Shown here: positions 36,313-45,463 of the stretch, in pieces
Position numbering within the stretch: the stretch's first letter is position 1
Layout: every line of letters starts with the position of its first letter
From: JAVEYA01 sp034003745
Lineage (GTDB): Bacteria; Bacillota; Peptococcia; DRI-13; PHAD01
Direction of reading: 5' to 3'
DNA length: 64,000 nucleotides
Assembly: GCA_034003745.1 (NCBI GenBank)
Contig: JAVEYA010000002.1
Span: 1-64,000, forward strand
Made by a program: the position numbers and the translations under genes
Notes under the pieces: generated by a model
What the model saw: only the letters and a program-made list of their open reading frames with translations
Told to the model about the DNA's origin: nothing
Database searches by the model: none

Positions 36313-36846
36313 ATGAAATTCCAAATAAGAGGCAAGAACATTCAACTTAGTGAGGCTTTAAAGGAATATGTAGCCAAACGACTGGGCAAACTCGACAAAT
36401 TTTTTGAAGGTGACCCTGAAGCCGTCGTCACGCTCAGCGTGGAGAGAGACCGCCATCGTGTGGAAGTAACCATGCCCATCAATGGATTCATCCTCCGGGG
36501 AGAAGAAGAAAACAGCGATATGTACGTCGCTATCGATTTGGTGGAGGAGAAGCTGGAAAAACAGGTGAGCAAGTACCGGACGCGCCTGTTCAACAAAAGG
36601 AATAAGGGACAAAGTCTACGCGGCCCCGTTGCCGGGGCGGATCCTTGCTATTATGAAGAAGAGCGTGAACCGGAAATCGTGCGGACCAAGCGTTTTGCCA
36701 TCAAGCCGATGCCTGTGGAAGAAGCAATTATGCAGATGAATCTGTTGGGGCATAATTTCTATGTCTTCTCCAACGCGGAAACGGAAGAAGTGAATGTAAT
36801 CTATAAGAGAAAAGACGGAAATTATGGTTTGATCGAGCCGGAATAA
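36313..36846 (+). CDS. hpf: Ribosome hibernation-promoting factor, long form
   Basis: A 177-residue HPF with the ribosome-binding N-terminal domain (MKFQIRGKNIQLSEALKEYV, about 1-105) and the C-terminal dimerisation domain (RTKRFAIKPMPVEEAIMQMNLLGHNFYVF) that makes 100S ribosomes. ATG 36313 is 8 nt after GAAGGAG; the GTG at 36304 touches that site. A TTCTCGAGAA palindrome overlaps the upstream edge of the ribosome site. In Bacillota this gene regularly precedes secA-prfB, as here. Confidence 0.94.
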   Translation: MKFQIRGKNIQLSEALKEYVAKRLGKLDKFFEGDPEAVVTLSVERDRHRVEVTMPINGFILRGEEENSDMYVAIDLVEEKLEKQVSKYRTRLFNKRNKGQSLRGPVAGADPCYYEEEREPEIVRTKRFAIKPMPVEEAIMQMNLLGHNFYVFSNAETEEVNVIYKRKDGNYGLIEPE

Positions 36847-36847
36847 T

Positions 36848-36921
36848 TGTCATCCTGAGCCAAGCGAAGGATCTTTCTGCTGTAGGAAAGCTAAGATTCT
36901 TCGCTTGCGCTCAGAATGACA
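36848..36921. repeat. Dispersed palindromic repeat, copy c (complete)
   Basis: TGTCATCCTGAGC ... AAGGATCTTT and its mirror AAGATTCTTCGC ... GCTCAGAATGACA form a 74-base imperfect palindrome filling the hpf-secA gap. Confidence 0.85.
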
Positions 36922-36970
36922 GGGGAACGGTTCTTATAGTTTAAAATACAGGGAGAAGGTAAGTACAAAA

Positions 36971-39643
36971 ATGGTGTTGGGTTTTTTAAAGAGTATTCTG
37001 GATGAGAATGTAAAGGAAGTAAAGCGCCTTTCGAAGAAAGTCGAAAAGATCAACGCTTTGGAATCTGAGATGCAGGCTTTGAGCGATGCGGAGCTGCAGG
37101 GAAAGACGAATGCATTTAGAGAGCGACTGGACGCTGGGGAGAAGCTGGACGAAATCTTGCCGGAAGCTTTTGCGGTGGTGCGGGAAGCTTCCCGCCGGGT
37201 GCTGGGCATGCGGCACTTCGATGTGCAGCTGATCGGCGGCATGGCCTTGCATGAAGGCAAGATTGCCGAGATGAAGACCGGCGAGGGCAAGACGCTGGTG
37301 GCTACGCTGCCGGCTTATTTGAACGCCCTTACCGGCCAGGGCGTGCATATCGTCACGGTTAACGATTACCTGGCCCGGCGCGACAGCGAGTGGATGGGCC
37401 AGATCTACAAGTTCCTGGGTCTATCGGTAGGCCTGATCGTGCATGGGCTGGATTTTGACCAGCGCAAGAACGCCTATAATTCGGACATCACGTACGGCAC
37501 CAACAACGAATTCGGTTTCGACTATCTGCGCGATAATATGGTCATCCGCCCTGAGCACATGGTGCAGCGGGGGCTGCATTACGCCATCGTGGACGAAGTG
37601 GACAGTATCCTCATCGACGAGGCGCGCACCCCTTTGATTATTTCGGGGGCAGGCAACAAGCCCAAGGATTTGTACCAGAAGGTGGCCAAGATTATCCCCC
37701 GGTTGAAGAATGAAGAGGATTATAAAGTCGATGAGAAGGCCCGTACCGTCGTGCTGACTGAGGAAGGCGTAGAAAAGGCGGAGAAGCTGCTGGGCGTGGA
37801 AAACCTCTATGACGATATCAATATCGAGCTTTCCCATCATGTCAACCAGGCCCTGCACGCCCACACGCTGATGAAGCGCGACGTCGATTACGTGGTCAAG
37901 GACGGCGAGATCATCATCGTAGACGAATTCACGGGCCGCCTGATGTTTGGCCGCCGCTACAGCGAAGGCCTGCACCAGGCCATTGAGGCCAAGGAAGGCG
38001 TCAAGATCGAGAAGGAATCTCAGACGTTGGCTACGATCACTTTCCAGAACTATTTCCGTATGTTCGGGAAGCTGGCCGGCATGACCGGTACAGCTGTGAC
38101 GGAAGAGGAAGAATTCCGGAAGATTTATAAGCTGGACGTCATCGTCATCCCTACTAATATGCCCATGGTCCGGGATGATTTGCCGGATGCCGTCTACCGC
38201 ACGGAACAGGGCAAATTTCAGGCGGCGGTGGAAGAGATTGCCGAGCGCCACGCCGAAGGGCAGCCGGTTCTGGTCGGCACCATTTCCATTGAGAAATCGG
38301 AGCTCTTATCCAAGCTCCTCACGCTAAAAGGCGTCAAGCATCAGGTCTTAAACGCCAAGTTCCACGACCTGGAAGCGCAGATTGTGGCACAGGCCGGGAG
38401 AAAAGGCGCAATCACGGTTTCCACCAACATGGCCGGCCGCGGCACCGACATCATTTTAGGCGGCAACCCCGGTTATATGGCCCGGCAGGAAATGCTCGCC
38501 CAGGGCTTCCCTTCCGAATTGATCGAAGAGGCTGCCGGAAACAATGTGACGGAAGACCCGGATGTTTTGAGATTACGGGAGCATTACCGCAAGATTTATG
38601 AGGAAAAGAAAAAAGAAACCGACGCCGAACACGAAGAGGTCGTAGCTGTGGGCGGCTTGCATATTATCGGAACGGAGCGCCATGAAAGCCGGCGCATCGA
38701 TAACCAGCTGCGCGGCCGGGCAGGCCGCCAGGGCGATCCCGGGGCCTCCCGCTTCTTCATCTCGCTGGAAGATGACCTCATGCGCCTGTTCGGCTCGGAA
38801 AATATTATGGGCCTGATGGACAAACTGGGGATGGACGATACCATACCCATCGAGAACGGGATGATTTCCCGGGCGATTGAGACAGCCCAGCGCCGCGTGG
38901 AAAGCCGCAACTTCGATATAAGAAAGCATGTGCTGGAATACGACGATGTGATGAACCAGCAGCGTGAAATCATTTATGCCCAGCGTCGCAAAGTACTCAT
39001 GGGCGAAAATATGCAGGATTCTGTGCTGGAGATGATTGAGAAGACGGTCGCCCGTACGATCAATACCTTTGCCGGCGGCAGCAAATACCCCGAGGAATGG
39101 GATAATGCGAGCCTTTTGGAACAGGCCCACAAGCTCTTTTTGCCCCAACTGGAGATTACGGCGGAACAGCTGGCCAATATGGAAGCTGACGAGGTGCGGG
39201 AGCTCTTGTTAGAGGAGGCTATGCAGCAATACCGGCAAAAAGAAGCCGAGATGGGGACGGAGCATTTACGGGAATTGGAGCGTATCGTCACCCTGCGTGT
39301 GGTGGACGGCAAGTGGATGGGGCATCTGGACGCCATGGACCAGCTGCGCCACGGTATCGGCCTCAGGGCATACGGGCAGCGGGATCCGCTGATTGAATAC
39401 AAGCATGAAGCCTATGAAATGTTTAATATGATGATTGAAGAGATTCAGGAAGATATCGTCCGCTATGTTTACCATGTGACTTTTGTGGAGAAGCCCAAGG
39501 AAGAAAGAAAAGATATGGTGGAAAACCGCGGTGCGGAAGAAGTCAAAAAGACCCCGGCTACCAGCAGCAAGGTAGTCGGCCGCAATGACCCTTGCCCCTG
39601 CGGCAGCGGCAAGAAATACAAGAAATGCTGCGGGAAAGAATAG
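36971..39643 (+). CDS. secA: Protein translocase ATPase SecA
   Basis: Motor of the Sec secretion pathway, 890 residues. Visible are Walker A (MKTGEGKTLVATLPAYL), the DEAD-like box (IVDEVDSILIDEARTPLIISG), the preprotein cross-linking domain, helicase motifs IV-VI (STNMAGRGTDIILGG, RGRAGRQGDPGASRFF) and a C-terminal zinc knuckle (CPCGSGKKYKKCC) for lipid/SecB-type contacts. It is followed at once by prfB. Confidence 0.97.
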   Translation: MVLGFLKSILDENVKEVKRLSKKVEKINALESEMQALSDAELQGKTNAFRERLDAGEKLDEILPEAFAVVREASRRVLGMRHFDVQLIGGMALHEGKIAEMKTGEGKTLVATLPAYLNALTGQGVHIVTVNDYLARRDSEWMGQIYKFLGLSVGLIVHGLDFDQRKNAYNSDITYGTNNEFGFDYLRDNMVIRPEHMVQRGLHYAIVDEVDSILIDEARTPLIISGAGNKPKDLYQKVAKIIPRLKNEEDYKVDEKARTVVLTEEGVEKAEKLLGVENLYDDINIELSHHVNQALHAHTLMKRDVDYVVKDGEIIIVDEFTGRLMFGRRYSEGLHQAIEAKEGVKIEKESQTLATITFQNYFRMFGKLAGMTGTAVTEEEEFRKIYKLDVIVIPTNMPMVRDDLPDAVYRTEQGKFQAAVEEIAERHAEGQPVLVGTISIEKSELLSKLLTLKGVKHQVLNAKFHDLEAQIVAQAGRKGAITVSTNMAGRGTDIILGGNPGYMARQEMLAQGFPSELIEEAAGNNVTEDPDVLRLREHYRKIYEEKKKETDAEHEEVVAVGGLHIIGTERHESRRIDNQLRGRAGRQGDPGASRFFISLEDDLMRLFGSENIMGLMDKLGMDDTIPIENGMISRAIETAQRRVESRNFDIRKHVLEYDDVMNQQREIIYAQRRKVLMGENMQDSVLEMIEKTVARTINTFAGGSKYPEEWDNASLLEQAHKLFLPQLEITAEQLANMEADEVRELLLEEAMQQYRQKEAEMGTEHLRELERIVTLRVVDGKWMGHLDAMDQLRHGIGLRAYGQRDPLIEYKHEAYEMFNMMIEEIQEDIVRYVYHVTFVEKPKEERKDMVENRGAEEVKKTPATSSKVVGRNDPCPCGSGKKYKKCCGKE

Positions 39644-39654
39644 GAGGAAGCATT

Positions 39655-40762
39655 TTGTCGGCAGAATTGAAGCGTGAACTGGAAAAAGCCAAAAAGAGAA
39701 TTGAAGAATTAAGGGGGTCCCTTTGACTTACCGGCCAAGGAACGGGAACTGGGGGAATTAGAAGAGCTGATGTCGCAACCCGGTTTCTGGGATGAGCTGG
39801 AGAAGGCCCAGGCCATGGGACAGAAGAGCAGCGCCCTTCGAAACAGCCTGGAGGAATTCGCCGGACTGCAGCAGAAGTATGAAGACGGCGAGGTTCTTTG
39901 TGAACTGGCCGAGGAAGGGGAGGAATACCGGCAGGAACTCGCGGATACGGTGGCCCAATTGACCGCCGATCTGGACAAGATGGAACTGCGGCTTCTTTTC
40001 AGCGATAAATACGACGCGTCCAACGCCATTATCTCCCTGCATCCGGGGGCCGGCGGCACCGAGTCCCAGGACTGGACGGAAATGCTCCTTAGAATGTATA
40101 GCCGCTGGGCTGAAAATAAAGGCTTTGCGGTGGAAACCCTGGATTATTTGCCCGGTGACGAAGCGGGCGTAAAAAGCGTTACTTTACTGATTAAAGGAGA
40201 AAATGCCTACGGCTGCCTGAAAGCGGAAAAAGGGGTGCACCGCTTGGTGCGCATTTCACCCTTCGATGCATCCGGACGGCGCCATACTTCTTTTTCCGCC
40301 GTGGATGTGCTGCCGGAAGTCAGCGATGAGGACGCCGGGGAGATAGAACTGGATTATGAGGAAATCCGGGTGGATACTTTCCGCGCCGGGGGCGCCGGGG
40401 GTCAGCATATCAACAAGACGGAATCGGCGGTGCGAATGACCCATTTGCCCACCGGCATTGTGGTCTCTTGCCAGAATGAGCGCTCGCAGATCCAGAACCG
40501 GGCGGCCTGCGAAAAAATTCTCAAAGCCAGGCTCCTGGAGCGTCGGCGGGCCGAACAGGACGCGGAGATCAACAATATCCGGGGCGAGCAGCAGGATATC
40601 GCCTGGGGCAGTCAGATCCGCTCCTATGTCTTTCACCCGTACAATATGGTCAAGGACCACCGCACCAATACGGAGACAGGCAATGTCTACGGGGTGATGG
40701 ACGGCGATCTGGACCCTTTTATTGACGCGTATCTGCGTCATCTGGCCGGCCAGGATAAATAA
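39655..40762 (+). CDS. prfB: Peptide chain release factor 2 with programmed +1 frameshift
   Basis: RF2 reads UAA and UGA stops. The first 23 codons (TTG 39655 to CTT 39721) end at an in-frame TGA at 39724, preceded by the classic slip site AGGGGG-TCC-CTT-TGA-C. Moving +1 on CTT-T continues in the frame that runs from GAC 39725 to 40762. The joined protein is 368 residues, like E. coli RF2. The SPF tripeptide (RISPFDASG) gives UGA specificity and GGQ (GAGGQHINKTESA) does the hydrolysis. RF2 thus controls its own level. A one-frame reading would miss the N terminus. Confidence 0.95.
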
Positions 40763-40784
40763 AGCGGGCAGGCAGAACATGCGC

Positions 40785-40853
40785 GTCATTCTGAGCGCAG
40801 TGAAGAATCTTATGGTTCTAACAAAAGGATTCTTCGTTTTACTCAGAATGACA
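40785..40853. repeat. Dispersed palindromic repeat, copy d
   Basis: GTCATTCTGAGCGCAGTG then AAGAATCTT; mirror arm GGATTCTTCG ... ACTCAGAATGACA. It lies between prfB and the transketolase gene, whose open frame runs back through it by chance. Confidence 0.8.
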
Positions 40854-40874
40854 AAAACCGAGGAGGCACACAAG

Positions 40875-41690
40875 ATGAGTATCAATGAAGCATATTTGCA
40901 GGAAACAGCCCGGCAGATCCGGCGCAATATTATCACCATGCTGCAGGAAGCGGCTTCGGGGCATCCCGGCGGCTCGCTCTCGGCAGCCGAAATTGTCACT
41001 TACCTCTATTTTCACGCTATGAATGTGGACCCGCAGAATCCCCAGTGGGAAGACCGCGACCGGTTCGTGCTGAGCAAGGGGCATGCCGCTCCGGTACTGT
41101 TTTCTGCACTGGCTGAGAAAGGCTTCTTCCCCCGGGAAGAGCTGTTGACCTTCCGCAAAATCAACAGCCGCCTGCAGGGCCACCCCGATATGAAGAAGGC
41201 GCCGGGCGTAGATATGTCCACCGGTTCGCTGGGGCAAGGCTTTTCCGCCTCCATCGGCATCGCCCTGGCCGGTAAGCTGGACAAAAAAGACTATCGCGTC
41301 TATGCGCTTCTGGGCGACGGGGAAGCGGAAGAAGGCCAGGTCTGGGAGGCGGCCATGGCAGCCGCCCATTACAAGCTGGACAACCTTACCGCCTTTTTAG
41401 ACTATAACCGTATGCAGATTGACGGGACGCTGGATGAGGTCATTTCCCCGGAACCGCTGGATGAGAAATTTAAGGCTTTCGGCTGGCATGTTTTGAGTAT
41501 TGACGGGCATTCCCTGGCTGAGATTGATGCGGCGGTCGCGGAAGCGAAGCAAACCGCAGGAAAGCCGACGATGATTATCGCCCGCACCGTGAAGGGCAAG
41601 GGCGTTTCTTTCATGGAAAACCAAGTAAACTGGCACGGTACGCCGCCCAGCAAGGAACAGGCGGACAAGGCCCTGTCCGAACTGGTATAA
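40875..41690 (+). CDS. Transketolase, N-terminal subunit
   Basis: Thiamine diphosphate-binding half of a split transketolase (271 residues). Key features are the HPGGSLSAAEI start, the ThDP pyrophosphate/Mg motif GDGEAEEGQVWEAAMAAAHYKLDN, and SKGHAAPVLFSAL. ATG 40875 is 8 nt from AGGAGG. The partner subunit follows after 16 nt. Together they shuttle two-carbon units in the non-oxidative pentose phosphate pathway. Two-gene transketolases are frequent in anaerobic Clostridia. Confidence 0.93.
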   Translation: MSINEAYLQETARQIRRNIITMLQEAASGHPGGSLSAAEIVTYLYFHAMNVDPQNPQWEDRDRFVLSKGHAAPVLFSALAEKGFFPREELLTFRKINSRLQGHPDMKKAPGVDMSTGSLGQGFSASIGIALAGKLDKKDYRVYALLGDGEAEEGQVWEAAMAAAHYKLDNLTAFLDYNRMQIDGTLDEVISPEPLDEKFKAFGWHVLSIDGHSLAEIDAAVAEAKQTAGKPTMIIARTVKGKGVSFMENQVNWHGTPPSKEQADKALSELV

Positions 41691-41706
41691 GGGGGAAATG
41701 GAAACA

Positions 41707-42642
41707 ATGGAAAAGATAGCAACGCGCGACGCCTATGGCAAAGCCTTGGTTAAACTGGGCGCGGAAAATCCCCGCATCGTGGCGCTGGACGCGGATTTAT
41801 CCAAATCCACTAAAACTGTGGATTTTAAGAAAGCCTATCCGGAGCGCTTTTTCAATATGGGCATTGCCGAGCAGAATTTAATGGGGACTGCGGCGGGACT
41901 GGCTGCTGCCGGCAAGATTCCTTTTGCCAGCACCTTTGCCGTTTTTGCCACCGGCAGAGCTTTTGAGCAGATTCGTAACTCTATCGCCTATACTAAGCTG
42001 AATGTGAAGATTGCCGCCACCCACGCCGGTCTGACCGTAGGTGAGGACGGGGCTTCCCATCAGGCCATCGCCGATATCGCCGTCATGCGCGCCCTGCCCA
42101 ATATGACCGTCATCGTACCGGCGGACGGTATCGAGACGGAGCAGGCCGTCCGGGCGGCCGCCCAATATGAGGGACCGGTCTACATCCGCTTGGGCCGTTC
42201 CGGCGTGCCGGTATTATATGGTAGTGATTATGATTTTAAGATCGGCAAGGCTTCCGTGCTTAAGGAAGGCCGGGACGCGGCCGTTCTGGCCACCGGGATG
42301 ATGGTGGCGGAAGCTCTGAAGGCGGCGGAAGAACTGGCGGCAGAGGGGACCAGCATCCGCGTCGTCAATATCTCCACCATCAAACCGCTGGATGTGGATG
42401 CCGTCGTGGCAGCCGCCCGGGAAACCGGCGCGCTGGTCACCGCGGAAGAGCATAACATCATCGGCGGCCTGGGCAGCGCCGTGGCCGAAGCCCTGGCGGA
42501 GCATTCCCCCGCCCCGTTGGAACGCGTCGGCGTCCAAGACACCTTCGGCGAGTCCGGCAAGCCTCAGGAACTTCTGGAGAAATACGGCCTCACATCGACT
42601 GATATTGTGAAGGCTGTACGTAAAGTTATAAGCCGCAAGTAG
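41707..42642 (+). CDS. Transketolase, C-terminal subunit
   Basis: Pyrimidine-binding and C-terminal domains of the split transketolase (311 residues). The catalytic Glu region FFNMGIAEQNLMGTAAGLA and FASTFAVFATGRAFEQIRNS are clear, and the C-terminal domain begins near residue 185. ATG 41707 is 10 nt from GGGGGA; an ATG at 41698 is too close to it. A 1-deoxyxylulose-5-phosphate synthase is less likely because that enzyme is a single chain. Confidence 0.92.
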   Translation: MEKIATRDAYGKALVKLGAENPRIVALDADLSKSTKTVDFKKAYPERFFNMGIAEQNLMGTAAGLAAAGKIPFASTFAVFATGRAFEQIRNSIAYTKLNVKIAATHAGLTVGEDGASHQAIADIAVMRALPNMTVIVPADGIETEQAVRAAAQYEGPVYIRLGRSGVPVLYGSDYDFKIGKASVLKEGRDAAVLATGMMVAEALKAAEELAAEGTSIRVVNISTIKPLDVDAVVAAARETGALVTAEEHNIIGGLGSAVAEALAEHSPAPLERVGVQDTFGESGKPQELLEKYGLTSTDIVKAVRKVISRK

Positions 42643-42666
42643 AGGGTACGAAAGAATAAGGAATAA

Positions 42667-42709
42667 AAGTAAGAAGGACAAGGGGACGGGCTCCTTGTCC
42701 TTCTTACTT
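42667..42709. repeat. GGGGACGG-type palindromic element, copy ii
   Basis: Perfect 17-bp stem (42667-42683 with 42693-42709) around GGACGGGCT, then TGTGTGTCCC. It lies after the transketolase genes and may end their transcript although no T-run follows. Confidence 0.8.
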
Positions 42710-42748
42710 GTGTGTCCCGATAAGAGGGCTAGTATTTTTTTCAATCAA

Positions 42749-42757
42749 TGCTATAAT
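42749..42757 (+). promoter_or_regulatory. Extended -10 promoter of the toxin-antitoxin operon
   Basis: TGC-TATAAT with no good -35; about 50 bp before the antitoxin ATG. Confidence 0.5.
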
Positions 42758-42810
42758 GATAGTAAGGAAAAGTAAGGAATCATGAATGTGCAAGGAGGAA
42801 TTTGCATATA

Positions 42811-43209
42811 ATGTCTATAGCGGAAAAAGACTTGAAGGTGACCAAAATGAAAAAAGAGATTAGAACGGGAACGATAACTTCCAAACGCCAGCTTACTATA
42901 CCGAAAGACTTTTGCGATAAGCTGGGGCTTGAGAAGGACGTCGAGCTCATCCTGGAAGAAGACGGGATTGTAATAAAAAAGCTTCCTTTAGATGAAAATT
43001 TAAACGATGATTTTTCCGATCTCATTCTACAATCCATACTGGAAGAAGGTTATACCGGCAAAGAGAATATTTTAAGGGAGTTTAGAATGCGCAAGCGCGT
43101 TCTGCCTATGGCTGTCAGAAAACTGATTAACGAGGCGAGAGAATACGCCGGGAAAGATACCCGTACATCTGAAGAACTTGATAAAGAGCTTTTTGGCGGG
43201 GAGGATTAA
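42811..43209 (+). CDS. AbrB/SpoVT-type antitoxin
   Basis: A 132-residue protein with an N-terminal swapped-hairpin DNA-binding domain (GTITSKRQLTIPKDFCDKLGLEKDVELILEEDGIVIKKL, about 17-58), longer than usual owing to an acidic helical tail that would wrap the toxin. ATG 42811 follows AAGGAGGA by 11 nt; internal ATG 42847 is possible. The toxin gene starts 3 nt after its stop. It would bind its own promoter and repress it. Confidence 0.85.
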   Translation: MSIAEKDLKVTKMKKEIRTGTITSKRQLTIPKDFCDKLGLEKDVELILEEDGIVIKKLPLDENLNDDFSDLILQSILEEGYTGKENILREFRMRKRVLPMAVRKLINEAREYAGKDTRTSEELDKELFGGED

Positions 43210-43212
43210 CCC

Positions 43213-43536
43213 TTGCTCGATTATAAAGTAGCGCCAAAAGTTGAAAAATACTTTAAAAAGATTAAGACCAAAGATCGTATATTAAGCCGAAAATATAGTG
43301 AAGCTATTCTGGAAATTCGTAAAAATCCCGAGATAGGGCAGCCAAAAAAAGGGAACCTTAAGGGGATAATAGGCTATGATATCTACCATAATGGAGTAAA
43401 CTATGAATTAGCTTATGAAGTTGCTGAAATCAATGGAAAGGTTGTTCTGATTATCTTAGCAGGGACCAGAGAAAATTTTTATGATCAATTGGAAAAATAC
43501 ATCAAGGATTGCCGTAAGTATTTTGAATTAAATTAA
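43213..43536 (+). CDS. RelE/ParE-family toxin
   Basis: A 107-residue basic protein of the RelE/ParE fold: KVAPKVEKYFKKIKTKDRILSRKYSEAILEIRKNPEIGQPKKGNLKG is the typical N-terminal helix pair, followed by strands (YELAYEVAEINGKVVLIILAGTRENFYDQL). The RelE-type active residues cannot be assigned with certainty. Translation starts at TTG, just after a GGGGAGG in the antitoxin end, giving tight coupling. mRNA interferase activity is expected from the family. Confidence 0.82.
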   Translation: MLDYKVAPKVEKYFKKIKTKDRILSRKYSEAILEIRKNPEIGQPKKGNLKGIIGYDIYHNGVNYELAYEVAEINGKVVLIILAGTRENFYDQLEKYIKDCRKYFELN

Positions 43537-43675
43537 CATTTATTTTCCAGCAGGAATTGCCTATACATTGTCGAACAAAGAAAAGTGGCCAAGCAAAATG
43601 GAACTATTTTTACTTTTTTTCGTCAGAATATATTAACTCCTTTACGGTAAAGCTTGTGGGAAACGGGGTGAGCGG

Positions 43676-44362
43676 ATGATTCAGATGTTCAACGTCTCCA
43701 AGATATATGAGGGCGAGGTCAAGGTGGAAGCCCTTTCCGATATAAACCTACATATTAGAAAAGGTGAATTTGTCTTTGTAGTGGGGCCTTCCGGCGCCGG
43801 CAAATCAACCCTGACCAAGCTGATGATCAGAGAAGAGCTGCCGACCAAAGGGCAGATTATGGTGGATAACAGAAGCCTGATCCGGATAAAAAACCGGGAA
43901 ATTCCCCATTTGCGGCGGAAAATCGGCTTCATCTTCCAGGATTTTCGTCTGCTGATGGAGCGGACCATATACGAAAACGTGGCTTTTGCCATGGAAGCGA
44001 TCGAGATACCCCGCGGAGAAGTGCGCGAACGCGTGCCGGCTGTGCTGGAGATGGTCGGCCTGGCCGATAAACTGAAATCCTATCCCCATCAGCTCTCCGG
44101 CGGGCAGCAGCAGCGGGTCTGCATCGCACGGGCTGTGGTCAATGACCCGCGGATCATTATTGCGGACGAGCCTACCGGAAACCTCGACCCCGATACTTCC
44201 TGGGAAATTATGAATATCCTGCTGGCCATCAATAAGCGCGGCACTACCATTATCACCGCCACGCACGACCGTGAGATGGTCGACAGTATGAGACGCCGGG
44301 TCATTGCGCTGCGCGGCGGTTTTATCGTGCGCGATGAAGAGCGGGGAGGGTATGACAAATGA
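43676..44362 (+). CDS. ftsE: Cell division ATP-binding protein FtsE
   Basis: ABC-type ATPase of 228 residues. Walker A GPSGAGKST, Q-loop FQDFRLL, signature LSGGQQQR and Walker B IIIADEPTGNLD are all present. With FtsX it controls peptidoglycan hydrolases at the septum or side wall. The stop overlaps the ftsX start (ATGA). The gap 43537-43675 before it shows no clear promoter but has a Spo0A-box-like TGTCGAA near 43568. Confidence 0.96.
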   Translation: MIQMFNVSKIYEGEVKVEALSDINLHIRKGEFVFVVGPSGAGKSTLTKLMIREELPTKGQIMVDNRSLIRIKNREIPHLRRKIGFIFQDFRLLMERTIYENVAFAMEAIEIPRGEVRERVPAVLEMVGLADKLKSYPHQLSGGQQQRVCIARAVVNDPRIIIADEPTGNLDPDTSWEIMNILLAINKRGTTIITATHDREMVDSMRRRVIALRGGFIVRDEERGGYDK

Positions 44363-45246
44363 GACTGAGCAGTTTCAGTTATGCCCTGCGTGACGCGCTG
44401 CGCTCCTTATGGCGCAATAAATTTATGACCGTAGCTTCGGTGGCGACGGTAGCCATTTCCCTTTTGATTCTAGGGGCGGCCTGGCTTCTGGTGCTGAACT
44501 CCAATTATTTGGCCTCCGCGATGGAATCGGAATTGGAGATAAACGTCTACTTAAAGGATGACGTGCCCCGGGAAGAAGCGGTACTGATGGAAGAGGTCTT
44601 CGCCGATATTGCCGGCGTGGCGGAAGTGGTTTTCGTGCCGCGGGAGAAAGGCCTTCAAGAACTCGAGGACAGGTTCAGCGAAGATACCGGTCTTTTGGAA
44701 GCGCTGGGAGACAGGAATCCGCTGCCTGATATCTACCGTCTTAAAGCCAATGATGCGGTAAATGTCCCGGCGATAGCCGAGATGGCCTCATCTTTGGATA
44801 GAGTGGAAAATGTCCGCTACGGACAAGGTCTGGTAGAGCGCCTGCTGGCCCTGACCGATTGGCTGCATACCGCCGGTGTGGTGATGATTGTTGCCATTGC
44901 GGTAGCCTCCGTCTTTCTGATTGCTACCACCATTCGCCTGACCGTGTTTGCCCGGCGCCGTGAAATCGGCATCATGAAGCTGGTCGGCGCGACCAACTGG
45001 TATATCCGCTGGCCCTTTTTCCTGGAAGGCATGCTGATTGGTTTCATGGGCGCGGCTATTGCGGTGGGCGTAATCCATTTGTTCTATGCGGAACTGACCA
45101 AAAATATTGCTTCTACGGTAAGTTTTGTGCCGATTATGACGGACCGGACCATGCTGAATGAGATTTTCCGGAATCTTTTGCTGCTGGGGACGGGACTGGG
45201 CGCGCTGGGCAGCGCCGTCAGCCTGCGCCGGTTCCTGAAAGTTTAA
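44359..45246 (+). CDS. ftsX: Cell division protein FtsX
   Basis: Membrane partner of FtsE, 295 residues. TM1 is near residues 25-45, followed by an extracellular domain (about 48-165) and three C-terminal membrane segments (about 172-200, 220-245, 270-290) with the FtsX-type ARRREIGIMKLVGATNWYIRWPF coupling region. Order ftsE-ftsX-ctp-minJ is as in B. subtilis. Confidence 0.95.
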   Translation: MRLSSFSYALRDALRSLWRNKFMTVASVATVAISLLILGAAWLLVLNSNYLASAMESELEINVYLKDDVPREEAVLMEEVFADIAGVAEVVFVPREKGLQELEDRFSEDTGLLEALGDRNPLPDIYRLKANDAVNVPAIAEMASSLDRVENVRYGQGLVERLLALTDWLHTAGVVMIVAIAVASVFLIATTIRLTVFARRREIGIMKLVGATNWYIRWPFFLEGMLIGFMGAAIAVGVIHLFYAELTKNIASTVSFVPIMTDRTMLNEIFRNLLLLGTGLGALGSAVSLRRFLKV

Positions 45247-45265
45247 GTGAGAGAATCGCCATTCG

Positions 45266-45340
45266 TGTCATTCTGAGCGTTAGCGAAGAATCTTTCTATT
45301 GCAAGAACCAACAAGATTCTTCGCTGCGCTCAGAATGACA
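45266..45340. repeat. Dispersed palindromic repeat, copy e (complete)
   Basis: TGTCATTCTGAGC-GTTA-GCGAAGAATCTTT and its mirror AAGATTCTTCGCTGCG then CTCAGAATGACA; the clearest copy in the window, in the ftsX-ctp gap. Confidence 0.88.
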
Positions 45341-45391
45341 TTTTCAGTAAGCGGTTCTTTGAATCCACCTTTTCTATTTTTGATTAATATA

Positions 45392-45413
45392 GTAAGATTT
45401 ACTTACATATAAT
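45392..45413 (+). promoter_or_regulatory. Possible promoter/operator before the ctp protease
   Basis: TATAAT at 45408-45413 with a GTAAG-ATTTA-CTTAC inverted repeat (45392-45406) in the -35 area. The -35 itself is poor, so a regulator may be involved. Confidence 0.4.
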
Positions 45414-45463
45414 TAGTTTAAGGCGTCTTTAGAACGCCGTATGGGAAAGCCGGGGGTGGAACA

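Noticed and set aside
39655..39730. prfB as a frameshifted pseudogene
   Set aside because: The stop and slip sequence are the well-known autoregulatory frameshift of RF2, and both frames are otherwise intact.
40722..40874. N-terminal extension of the transketolase subunit
   Set aside because: The extension overlaps the prfB end and a palindromic repeat copy; ATG 40875 has a consensus ribosome site.
43560..43580. Spo0A box TGTCGAA before ftsE, and the inverse TTCGACA at 35615
   Set aside because: A 7-base match is expected many times by chance in 64 kb and there is no second box or promoter geometry; mentioned only as a note.
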